DNA of 64,000 nucleotides. Origin: a halophilic archaeon. Lineage in GTDB: Archaea > Halobacteriota > Halobacteria > Halobacteriales > Haladaptataceae. The stretch is from positions 248,001 through 312,000 of the forward strand of contig QNGA01000004.1 of the NCBI GenBank assembly GCA_003298465.1, given 5' to 3'. The position numbers were made by a program, and so were the translations under genes. Positions 36,480 to 44,376 of the stretch are shown here, in pieces (the stretch's first letter is position 1; each line of letters starts with the position of its first letter). The notes under the pieces are model-generated. The model did not search any database and was not told the DNA's origin. It worked only from the letters and a program-made list of their open reading frames with translations.

Positions 36480-37790
36480 ATGACACAGTGGATCGGGACG
36501 ACGTTCGAAAGCGACGCCGGGTGGGACCACCTCGAAACGCTCGTCGACGTCGGCGACCGGATGGCCGGCAGCGAGGGCGAACGACGGGCGGCGGAGGCGA
36601 CGCGAGACGCGCTCGCGGAGGTCGGCGCACGAAACGCGCGCGTCGAGGAGTTCGACGTGCAGGGGTGGACGCGGGGCGGTAGCGAGATTCGTGCGGGCCA
36701 AACGACCCAGAACTGTATCGCGCTCCCCCGGAGTCCGGACGCGTCCGCGACGGGGGAACTCGTCGACCTGGGGTACGGCCTGCCCTCGGACTTCGAGGAC
36801 GCCGACGTGGAGGGGAAGGTCGTGATGGTCGCGACGAACGTCCCCGACTACTTCGACCGGTTCGTCCACCGACGCGAGAAGTACTACTACGCCGTCGAGG
36901 GCGGTGCGGCCGCGTTCGTGTTCAAGAACCACGTCGAGGGCTGTCTCCCGCCGACGGGCAGCGTCGGTACCGCGGACGACCCCATCGGCGACGTCCCAGC
37001 AGTCGGGGTGAGCAGGGAGGTCGGCGCGCGCCTCTCCCGGCGCTGGGAGGGCGAGACTGTCACCGTCGCGGTCGACGCGGACGTCCACGACGCGACGAGC
37101 GGGAACGTCCACGCGGAACTCGGTCCCGACACCGACGAGGAACTGCTCGTCACCAGCCACGTCGACGCCCACGACATCGCCGAGGGAGCGATGGACAACG
37201 GCGCCGGAACCGCGATGGTCGTCGAGATGGCGCGGGCGCTCGCGGACCGCGAGGACGAACTCGACGCGCGCGTCCACTTCGTCGCGTTCGGCGCGGAGGA
37301 GGTCGGCCTCGAAGGGTCCGGACGCATGGCCGATCGGGCGAGCTTCGACGACGTCAAGGCCATCGTGAACAACGACGGCGTCGTCCGCGGACGCACGCTC
37401 TCGTTCTACACCCATGGGTTCGACGCGCTCGACGAGGCGGCCCACGCCGTCGCCGACCGCTTCGACCACCCCGTGAAGACCATCCCGGAGCAGGGACCGC
37501 ACAGCGACCACTGGCCGTTCGTCGAGTGGGGCGTGCCGGGCTACCACGTCATGAGCGAGACCGGCGACGAGGGTCGCGGCTGGGGACACACCCACGCCGA
37601 CACGCTGGACAAACTCGAGGTCCGGGACCTCCGCGAGCAGGCCATCCTCCTGACGGAGCTGACGGTCCGCCTCGCCAGCGACGAGTTCTCGGTCGCGCAC
37701 AAGGAGCCCGAAGAGATCGCCGAGGCGCTGGAAGCGGAGAACAAGGCGAAAGGCATGAGGATAACCGGCGACTGGCCCTACGACGAGTAG
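36480..37790 (+). CDS. M28 family metallopeptidase
   Basis: The 436-residue protein has an N-terminal region, a PA-type insert and the M28 catalytic set: SHVDAHDIAEGAMDNGAG with the metal His-Asp and Asp, FGAEEVGLEGSG with the Glu pair, and HSDHWPFVEWGVPGYH. It lacks a signal peptide, so it is probably cytoplasmic. An ATG 126 bases upstream in the same frame is rejected because it sits only about 18 bases from a TATA element and encodes an unconserved-looking stretch; the ATG at 36480 has ACACTTAGG about 30 bases before it. Confidence 0.88.
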   Translation: MTQWIGTTFESDAGWDHLETLVDVGDRMAGSEGERRAAEATRDALAEVGARNARVEEFDVQGWTRGGSEIRAGQTTQNCIALPRSPDASATGELVDLGYGLPSDFEDADVEGKVVMVATNVPDYFDRFVHRREKYYYAVEGGAAAFVFKNHVEGCLPPTGSVGTADDPIGDVPAVGVSREVGARLSRRWEGETVTVAVDADVHDATSGNVHAELGPDTDEELLVTSHVDAHDIAEGAMDNGAGTAMVVEMARALADREDELDARVHFVAFGAEEVGLEGSGRMADRASFDDVKAIVNNDGVVRGRTLSFYTHGFDALDEAAHAVADRFDHPVKTIPEQGPHSDHWPFVEWGVPGYHVMSETGDEGRGWGHTHADTLDKLEVRDLREQAILLTELTVRLASDEFSVAHKEPEEIAEALEAENKAKGMRITGDWPYDE

Positions 37791-37944
37791 GCGTCCGTCG
37801 CCGTCGCGCTCGCCGGAAACGCCAGCGACACTGCGCGAGCCCCGGGGGGAACGGACGTCGCCGACCGTAGCGGTCCGCATGCTTTTCAAGCCCCGGCGAG
37901 CAACGTCCAGTGATGAGCGACACGTGGCATCCGGGAGAGAAGCG

Positions 37945-38676
37945 ATGACCGTCGGCGTCGTCGGCGAGTCCGACCTGGCGACCCGGGTCGCCGATGCGGT
38001 CCGCGACGCTGACGGGACGGTCGAGCGCGGCACGGCAGCGACGGTGCTCGACGCGGACCCCTCGGTCGTCGTCGCGCCCGGCGAACCGGCGGTGCTCGAC
38101 GCGGTCCGCGCCGGGGCGTCCGCCCCTCTGCTCGCCGTCGCGGCAGGGCCGGAACTGGCCAGCGTCCCGGAGTCCGACGTCGAGGAGGCGGTGGCCGACC
38201 TGCTCGCCGACGAGTGGTCGACCACCAAGCGCCCGCTACTCTCGGTACGTATCGACGGCGAACGCGTCGCACGTGCGCTGTACGACGCGATGCTGGTGAC
38301 GAGCGAGGCCGCCCGCATCTCGGAGTACGCGGTCCGGACACGCCGCAGCGACGTCGACCAGTTCCGCGCCGACGGCGTCGTCGTCGCGACGCCGACCGGG
38401 AGCATCGGGTACGCGTACGACGCCGGCGGGCCCGCAGTGGAGCCGGAAACGGACGTCCTCTCGGTCGTTCCCGTCGCCCCCTTCGCCATCCACCTCGGGA
38501 ACTGGGTACTGTCAGGGCCGGTGACGCTGTCCGTCGAGCGAGACGAGGGCGAAGTGTCGCTGTACGCCGACGACCGCGAAGTCGTGGAAGTGCCGCCGCG
38601 GACGCCGGTGGAACTGGCGTTCGACGGTGCGGTCGAACTGGTGACCGTCGAGGGGAGCCGGCGATTCTTCGAGTAG
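37945..38676 (+). CDS. Degenerate NAD-kinase-fold protein
   Basis: The 243-residue protein aligns with the second half of NAD kinase, sharing GVVVATPTGSIGYAYDAGGP and the later VPVAPFAIHLGNWVLSGPVTL beta region. The first half has lost the GGDGT phosphate-binding loop (here VVAPGEPAVLD) and the NE motif is not evident (VTSEAARISEY). It is therefore probably not an active ATP-NAD kinase. It may bind a nucleotide or act as a regulatory subunit. The start at 37945 gives the strand MTVGVVGE. Confidence 0.75.
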   Translation: MTVGVVGESDLATRVADAVRDADGTVERGTAATVLDADPSVVVAPGEPAVLDAVRAGASAPLLAVAAGPELASVPESDVEEAVADLLADEWSTTKRPLLSVRIDGERVARALYDAMLVTSEAARISEYAVRTRRSDVDQFRADGVVVATPTGSIGYAYDAGGPAVEPETDVLSVVPVAPFAIHLGNWVLSGPVTLSVERDEGEVSLYADDREVVEVPPRTPVELAFDGAVELVTVEGSRRFFE

Positions 38677-38763
38677 CGCTCGCGACTCGGAAAGCCACTT
38701 TCGAGCGGGACCGGCCAGGCGAATTGGAAAGAATATAATATGCTACCGCACTCAGTCTCGGAC

Positions 38764-39198
38764 ATGCAACTGCTATCGCTGCTCGGGCCCATCGACGTGC
38801 TCGAACCAGTGGCCGGCTACCTCGTGGTCGCGCTCGTGCTGGTCAACATGGGCACGCGGTGGCTCGCGTTCGGGAAATACCGCGAACAGGCGAAAGACGA
38901 CGACCGAGAGGAGGTCGACCGCTGGATTCCCCACGAACTGACGAACGTCCTGCTCGTGCTCGCGTCGTTCTACTACCTGACGCTGCACCACCACGGCGGA
39001 ATCGTGCTCTCGTCGCTCGTCATCGGCCTGTTCATCGCCGACTTCTTCGAGGTCGAGGCCCGGAGCGTCGAGATGCGTCGGGACGTCCCCCTCGACCGCC
39101 CGAAGGCGGCCATAGCTGCGTCCGTGCTCGTGTTCCTCTATGCGGCGTACAACACGTTGTTCTTCCTCGTGAAGCCCTGGTGGAGCGCTATCGTCTGA
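38764..39198 (+). CDS. Four-helix membrane protein of unknown function
   Basis: The 144-residue protein has helices near residues 12-30, 58-80, 83-100 and 118-138 with a charged loop (KYREQAKDDDREEVD). An HHH motif lies in TLHHHGG, between helices. I do not recognise the family. The ATG at 38764 is chosen because the next-upstream in-frame ATG overlaps the probable promoter AATATAATATG at 38730-38740. Confidence 0.62.
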   Translation: MQLLSLLGPIDVLEPVAGYLVVALVLVNMGTRWLAFGKYREQAKDDDREEVDRWIPHELTNVLLVLASFYYLTLHHHGGIVLSSLVIGLFIADFFEVEARSVEMRRDVPLDRPKAAIAASVLVFLYAAYNTLFFLVKPWWSAIV

Positions 39199-39302
39199 CG
39201 ACGGCTTCCCCATCGTAGCTTCGAACTCCTTCGAACGCCGTCGAACGTCGCTTTCGTCGAGCTACAGCCGACGCTCTCCGGTAGGTCGACGAGGCAGCGA
39301 AA

Positions 39303-39314
39303 GAGAGAGAGAGT
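39303..39314. repeat. Short (AG)6 dinucleotide run
   Basis: Six tandem AG units lie in the 146-base gap between the membrane protein and the NADH dehydrogenase-like gene. It is a simple low-complexity run; no regulatory role is implied. The rest of the gap holds no gene or clear promoter. Confidence 0.5.
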
Positions 39315-39344
39315 CGGCAGCGAAGGAAAGGAGAACCGGCGCGG

Positions 39345-40496
39345 TTACAGCGACTCCCAGGCGTCGAGTGCGCGACCGATGGAGCTCACGTCGGCGATCC
39401 AGCGCGCGGCGGCGGCCTTCTTCAGGAACTCGGCGGCCGAGGAGTTGAACGTGTCGACGGGAACCAGGGGGATGTCGTGGGCGACCGCAGCGTCGCCGAT
39501 GGAGATGAGCGTCCCCTTGTCGTCGTAGGTCCAGGTCGCGAGCGGCTGCCCTCGGATGCTACGGGCGATGTTCTCGCCGGCGACCTCGGCGGCCTGCCAG
39601 GCGGCCTGCGCTGTCGGCGGTGCGGGGTCGTTGCCCTGGTCGACGATGGCGCAGTCGCCGATGGCGAACACGCGGTCGTCGCTGGTCTGGAAGTTCGCCT
39701 CGGTCGTGACGCGGTTGTGCTCGTTGTCGAGTCCGCAGCCGTTCATCGCATCGCGGCCCGTGATGCCGCCGGTCCAGAGGAACACGTCGTACTCCAGCGG
39801 GTCGCCCTCGTCGAACTGGATGTCGTCCTCGGTCGCCTCCGTGATGGGGTCGCCCGTCAGAATCTCGACGTCTTTCTCCAGCAGGTACTTCTTGACCGTT
39901 CCCTGGAGTTCGGGGTCCTGGCCGGGCATGATCTCGTCCAGCGCCTCGACGAGGTAGATGTCGATGGGTGCGCGGTGCTTGTCGCGGTACTCGGCGATCT
40001 CGCCCGCGCTCTGGATGCCCGACAGGCCCGCACCGCCGACGACGACCGTCGCTGGGTCGTTGCGCGTGGCCTCGCCTGCGGCCTCCTTGACCGACTCGTG
40101 GATCTCCAGCGCGTCGTCGAGGCTCTTCAGCGTCAGGGAGTTCTCGTCGAGGCCGGGGATGCCGTAGTAGGCGGTCTGGCTCCCGAGTCCGACGAGGAGG
40201 TAGTCGTACGCTATCTCGTCGCCGGAGTCGAGTTCGACGTTGCGCTCGTCGGTGTCGACGCCGGTCACGGTCCCCTCGACGAACTGCGTGCTCGGCGACT
40301 TGATGTCGTGGACGGGCAGCGTTATCTTGTCCTTGACTCGGGGATCGCGGATGACCCGGTGGGCCTCGTGGAGCACGAGATGATAGTCGTTGTCGGAAAC
40401 CCAGGTGATGTCGGCGCTATCGAGTTCTGCTTCGAGCTGCTGAATCGCGCCAGCGCCGGCATACCCGGCTCCGAGCACGACGACCTTCGCAGTCAT
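39345..40496 (-). CDS. FAD-dependent pyridine nucleotide-disulfide-type oxidoreductase, NDH-2-like
   Basis: The 383-residue protein has the FAD-binding GAGYAGAGAI (residues 8-17), the NAD-binding VVVGGAGLSGIQSAGE (mid-protein) and the second FAD motif VFAIGDCAI. This set matches type II NADH dehydrogenases and related sulfide:quinone oxidoreductases. It probably feeds electrons from NADH to menaquinone on the inner face of the membrane without pumping. There is no C-terminal amphipathic helix obvious from sequence, so membrane association is uncertain. Confidence 0.85.
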   Translation of the reverse strand: MTAKVVVLGAGYAGAGAIQQLEAELDSADITWVSDNDYHLVLHEAHRVIRDPRVKDKITLPVHDIKSPSTQFVEGTVTGVDTDERNVELDSGDEIAYDYLLVGLGSQTAYYGIPGLDENSLTLKSLDDALEIHESVKEAAGEATRNDPATVVVGGAGLSGIQSAGEIAEYRDKHRAPIDIYLVEALDEIMPGQDPELQGTVKKYLLEKDVEILTGDPITEATEDDIQFDEGDPLEYDVFLWTGGITGRDAMNGCGLDNEHNRVTTEANFQTSDDRVFAIGDCAIVDQGNDPAPPTAQAAWQAAEVAGENIARSIRGQPLATWTYDDKGTLISIGDAAVAHDIPLVPVDTFNSSAAEFLKKAAAARWIADVSSIGRALDAWESL

Positions 40497-40678
40497 ACGC
40501 GCAACTCTGGAGGCATTCGATACAAAGGCTTTGAAACCCCGATGCGATGGGAGAGATTCACATTCGCAGAGGGGACCGAGAGTTCCCGGGAATTTCGCGG
40601 AGTGCTAGACGTGAAGGCCCGGCGCCGCCGAGCGCGACCGGACCGGAAGAGCGGAAACGGTGGCCGACGGACGTTCGG

Positions 40679-41107
40679 TCACTTGAGTCGTTCCTGGAGA
40701 AACGAGGGATGGGCGGCCGTGACGCCGTCGATGGCGAGGACGTCCTCGCTGATGACCTCGCCGACGGCGTCGCCGTCCGGCGCGCGAACCTCCGCCATCA
40801 GCATGTGGTCGCCGCTGCAGGTGTACAGCGTCTCGATGTCGTCGAGTTCCTTGAGCGCGCGCGTGGCTTCGACGTACTGCTCGCTCGCGACGTCGATGCC
40901 GACCAGGGCGATGCTCTGGCTGGAGAGCTTCTTCGGGTCCACCTCCGCCGAGTAGCCGACGATGACGCCTTCGTCTTCCAGTTTCTCGATGTACTTGCGG
41001 ACGGTCGGCTTCGAGACGTCGGCGCGTTCGGCTATCTCGGCGTACGACGCCTGGGCGTCGTTCTCCAGAACGGTGAGAATTCGGTCTTCCGTCGACTCCG
41101 TGCTCAT
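40679..41107 (-). CDS. Lrp/AsnC family transcriptional regulator
   Basis: The 142-residue protein has an N-terminal winged helix-turn-helix (EDRILTVLENDAQASYAEIA, then ADVSKPTVRKYIEKLE) and a C-terminal RAM/ACT ligand domain (IETLYTCSGDHMLMAEVRA). Members sense amino acids and control metabolism. It lies downstream of korB on the same strand with its own TATA-like ATATTTTTTAC about 30 bases before the ATG, so it may regulate korAB or itself. Confidence 0.93.
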   Translation of the reverse strand: MSTESTEDRILTVLENDAQASYAEIAERADVSKPTVRKYIEKLEDEGVIVGYSAEVDPKKLSSQSIALVGIDVASEQYVEATRALKELDDIETLYTCSGDHMLMAEVRAPDGDAVGEVISEDVLAIDGVTAAHPSFLQERLK

Positions 41108-41238
41108 TGCTACTGGATTGTTTCCCGTACAGTAAAAAATATCTTCCGAACTCGAAAACAGTTTGCTGACTGTAAGAATGTTCGTCGAACTACCGTCGGA
41201 GCTTGGTCGAAAAAGCGTCGACAGCGAACTTAGCCGGG

Positions 41239-42174
41239 TTACTTGTGCCGGTCGAGCAGGTCGTAGCTCCGCTCCCAGTCGTACTCCTCGTCGAAGTACC
41301 GCTCCGCGAGCGGCGTCTCCGGCATGTCGCCGGTCGACTGCTTCTCCTGCTGGTAGGACGGTCGGTCCTCGTCCACGTAGAACCGGCCGGTCAGCACCGT
41401 TCCCTCGTACAGTTTGTCCTCGACCTCGTGCATCATCTCCGACGCCTCGCGGCGGTCGTTGACGTCGAAGTCGTAATCGTCGCTGTCCTGCACGTCGACG
41501 TAGGGGACGTACTGCTTGGCGTCCTTGTTCCACGTCGGGCACTGCGTGAGGAAGTCGACGTGTGCGAACCCGTCGTGTTCCATCGCCTCCGCCAGGATGT
41601 TCTTCGCCTGGTTCGGGTTGACCGCCGCGGTCCGGGCGACGTACGACGCGCCGGACGTCAGCGCGAGCGACAGCGGTCGAATCGGGCTCTTGGCGTTGCC
41701 GTGGGGCTGGGTCTTGGACTTGTGCCCCTTCGGCGACGTGGGCGACGTCTGGCCCTTCGTCAGCCCGAAGATCTCGTTGTTGAAGACGATGTACGTCATG
41801 TCGTGGTTCTCACGGGCGGTGTGCATGAAGTGGTTCCCGCCGATGCCGTACCCGTCACCGTCACCGCCAGCCGCGACGACCTCGAGACCGGGGTTGGCCA
41901 TCTTGGCCGCTCGCGCGACCGGCAGGGCGCGACCGTGGATGGAGTGGAAGCCGTAGCTCTGGAAGTAGCTCGAGAGCTTCCCCGAACAGCCGATGCCCGT
42001 GACGAGCAGCGTCTCGTCCGGCGTGCGGCCGACCTCGGGCATCGCCTGTTTCAGCGCCTTCAGGACACCGAAGTCACCGCAGCCCGGACACCACGTCGCC
42101 TGCGGTTCCAGGCTCGGCGTGAACTCGTCCTTCTCGATATCTCGCTCCTCTCCGATGGCGTTGAATGCACTCAT
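41239..42174 (-). CDS. korB: 2-oxoacid:ferredoxin oxidoreductase, beta subunit
   Basis: The 311-residue subunit has the CPGCGDFG motif, the ThDP/Mg motif GGDGDGYGIGGNHF and the IVFNNEIFGLTKGQTSPTS stretch of the KorB/PorB family. It oxidatively decarboxylates 2-oxoacids to acyl-CoA, reducing ferredoxin. The ATG at 42174 is preferred to one nine bases upstream. It follows korA with an almost direct junction. Substrate choice between pyruvate and 2-oxoglutarate cannot be read from the sequence. Confidence 0.93.
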   Translation of the reverse strand: MSAFNAIGEERDIEKDEFTPSLEPQATWCPGCGDFGVLKALKQAMPEVGRTPDETLLVTGIGCSGKLSSYFQSYGFHSIHGRALPVARAAKMANPGLEVVAAGGDGDGYGIGGNHFMHTARENHDMTYIVFNNEIFGLTKGQTSPTSPKGHKSKTQPHGNAKSPIRPLSLALTSGASYVARTAAVNPNQAKNILAEAMEHDGFAHVDFLTQCPTWNKDAKQYVPYVDVQDSDDYDFDVNDRREASEMMHEVEDKLYEGTVLTGRFYVDEDRPSYQQEKQSTGDMPETPLAERYFDEEYDWERSYDLLDRHK

Positions 42175-42175
42175 T

Positions 42176-44068
42176 TTAATCACCTGTCGCGGATTCGATG
42201 CGGGTGTTGTAGCCCCCCGTCTCCACGCTGTCTTCGAGCCGGGACTCGAAGCCGTCGACGACTTCCGCCGGCTCGAAGGGGTTACCGTCGTACTTCAGCA
42301 GACTGTACAGCTTCTCGCCGTACATGCCGAGTTCGCCCTGGATGTGACGGCGGAACTGTGCCGACGCGTTCATCTCGACGACCAGCGCCTCGTTGACGCT
42401 CTCGAGGAACTCGCGGACCTCCTCTCGCGGGAACGGAAGCAGGTCGCTGACGTTCATCGCCTTCACCGAGTGGCCGTCGTCGTTCAGGCGGTCGACCGAC
42501 TCCTCGACGACGCCCTTGGTGCTCCCGAAGCCGAGGATAGCGTAGTCGGCGTCCTCGGGACCGTAGACGGTCTGGTTCGACTGGTCCATCGAGTCCAGTT
42601 CCTCGCGGATGGCGTCGAGCTTGCCCATCCGACGGTTCATCTGGAGAACGCGGTTATCGGGGTCCTCGCTGATGTGACCGGCCTCGTTGTGCTCGTTGCC
42701 CGACGCGAGGAAGTTTCCACCCTTCTGACCCGGGATGGAGCGCGGACTGACGCCGTCCTCGCCGTCGTAGCGGTACCGCTTGAACCGACCGGCGAGCCGC
42801 TCCGCGTCCTCGAGTTCCTCTTCGCTTACGACGTCGCCGATGTCCGGGTTGGGCTCCTCGTCGAACGTCGACTCAGGGACGGTCTGGTGGCCGCCCGACA
42901 GCTTCTGGTCGTAGAGGACGACGACGGGAATCTGGTAGCCGTACGCGATCTGGAACGCCTTTCGAGCCTGTTCGTAGGACTCCTGAGCGTCGCCCGGTGC
43001 CATTACGACCCGGTTGGAGTCACCCTGGCTGGTGTACAGGACGTGTTCGAGGTCGCCCTGCTCCGGCTTGGTCGGCATCCCGGTCGACGGTCCCGCGCGC
43101 ATCGCCTCGACGAGCACGAGGGGCGTCTCGGTTATCTCGGCCAGTCCGAGCGGCTCCGACATGAGCGCGAACCCACCGCCGGACGAACCGCTCATGGCCT
43201 TCGCGCCCGCGTGGCTCGCTCCGATGGCGAGCGACGCCGCGGCGATCTCGTCCTCGACCTGCTCGGAGATGCCGCCCATGTCCGAGAGGTTCTGGGTCAT
43301 GATGGTGAACACGTCGGTCCAGGGCGTCATCGGATAGCCCGAGATGAACCGACAGCCCTCGTCGAGAGCCCCGTACGCGATGCCGTGACTACCGGAGACG
43401 AGCACCTGGTCTTCGTCGTGTTCGCCCGTCGGCAGCGAGATACCGACGTCCGTCTCGTAGTCCTCCTTGACGGACTCGTAGGCTTCGTGGAGAATCTCGA
43501 GGTTCGGCTCCAGTATCTTCTCGGGCATCGCGTCCTCCATCAACTTCTCGATGGGGTCGAGGTCGAGGTCGACGATGGCACACGTCGCACCGACGCCGGC
43601 CGTGTTCCGCATGACCTCCCTGCCGTGCTCCTTCGCGAGTCCACGCAGGTCGAGGTCGTAGACGTGCCAGTCGTTCTCCTCGACGCGCTCCTCGAAGTTC
43701 GGAATCTCGTCCGTGTCGAGCAGCCCCGAGTCGTAGACGATGACGCCTCCCTCGCGGAGTTCGTCCAGGTTCTCCGACAGGGGTTTGATCTCCTCGTTGC
43801 CGTAGTAGGCTTCGTCCTGGGGGTTGCGAGCGAAGCTGTCCCCGAGCGCTAGGAGGAAGTTGTAGTTGTCACCCCTCGATTTCACGTCGTGGTCGCTCGC
43901 GCGAATCTCCACGTACGTGTGACCGCCACGGATGCGAGAGGGGTAGTGTCGATGCGTAAATACGTTCAGCCCCGAGCGCATCAGGGCCTTTGCGAAGTTC
44001 TGGCTCGTCGAGTCGATTCCGTCTCCGGAACCGCCTGCGATTCGCCAGATGAGTTCATCGTCTGTCAT
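42176..44068 (-). CDS. korA: 2-oxoacid:ferredoxin oxidoreductase, alpha subunit (gamma-alpha fusion)
   Basis: The 630-residue subunit starts with a gamma-type domain (WRIAGGSGDGIDSTSQNFAK) and continues into the alpha domain with YPMTPWTD, VLVEAMRAGPSTGMPTK and a CoA-binding half at the C-terminus. This two-subunit architecture is the haloarchaeal KorAB form. It starts the korA-korB operon. No separate ferredoxin gene is nearby. Confidence 0.93.
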   Translation of the reverse strand: MTDDELIWRIAGGSGDGIDSTSQNFAKALMRSGLNVFTHRHYPSRIRGGHTYVEIRASDHDVKSRGDNYNFLLALGDSFARNPQDEAYYGNEEIKPLSENLDELREGGVIVYDSGLLDTDEIPNFEERVEENDWHVYDLDLRGLAKEHGREVMRNTAGVGATCAIVDLDLDPIEKLMEDAMPEKILEPNLEILHEAYESVKEDYETDVGISLPTGEHDEDQVLVSGSHGIAYGALDEGCRFISGYPMTPWTDVFTIMTQNLSDMGGISEQVEDEIAAASLAIGASHAGAKAMSGSSGGGFALMSEPLGLAEITETPLVLVEAMRAGPSTGMPTKPEQGDLEHVLYTSQGDSNRVVMAPGDAQESYEQARKAFQIAYGYQIPVVVLYDQKLSGGHQTVPESTFDEEPNPDIGDVVSEEELEDAERLAGRFKRYRYDGEDGVSPRSIPGQKGGNFLASGNEHNEAGHISEDPDNRVLQMNRRMGKLDAIREELDSMDQSNQTVYGPEDADYAILGFGSTKGVVEESVDRLNDDGHSVKAMNVSDLLPFPREEVREFLESVNEALVVEMNASAQFRRHIQGELGMYGEKLYSLLKYDGNPFEPAEVVDGFESRLEDSVETGGYNTRIESATGD

Positions 44069-44376
44069 AAGTGGACTCCTGGCCTCCCTGGCCTTGACTT
44101 ACAGTTTCTCGGCTCAGAGGTAAAGCCTTTGCTATCGATTACCAAGGAACTATTGTGATAGATAGCTTCTAACGGCTGGTTTCGGTGTTTTCGGGGAGTG
44201 GGAAACGGTTCGCTAGCGAGAACTTGCACGGTACTTCGCAGGAGTCCGACCGAGTGCGGAGCCACGACGATCTCCATCTCCGAGAGTCGTCGTAATAACT
44301 TCCCGCTAGGGAAATTATGGATGTCAGTAATTACGTAATTTTATAAAAAAGAGAGATATTAAACTCCGGCGATACG
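44069..44376. other. 308-base gene-free interval between korA and the PKD-protein gene
   Basis: No open frame here looks real. The left part holds the korA promoter region, with a TATA-like GGCTTTACC near 44105-44120 on the minus strand. The right 60 bases are A+T-rich and hold the palindrome and TATA box described separately. The start of the low-G+C island begins in this right part. Confidence 0.6.
44329..44348 (+). promoter_or_regulatory. TATA box with adjoining perfect palindrome, PKD-protein promoter
   Basis: TTTTATAAAA (44339-44348) is a strong TATA box about 33 bases before the ATG at 44377. The perfect 12-base palindrome AATTACGTAATT (44329-44340) overlaps its upstream edge, at the position of the BRE. 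A protein bound there would prevent TFB/TBP loading. Confidence 0.5.

Noticed and set aside
39303..39314. AG repeat as a possible phase-variation tract
   Set aside because: It is short and intergenic, with no start codon or promoter placed so that a slip would matter.
44065..44277. A 70-codon minus-strand frame before korA
   Set aside because: It overlaps the promoter region of korA and has no haloarchaeal acidic bias.
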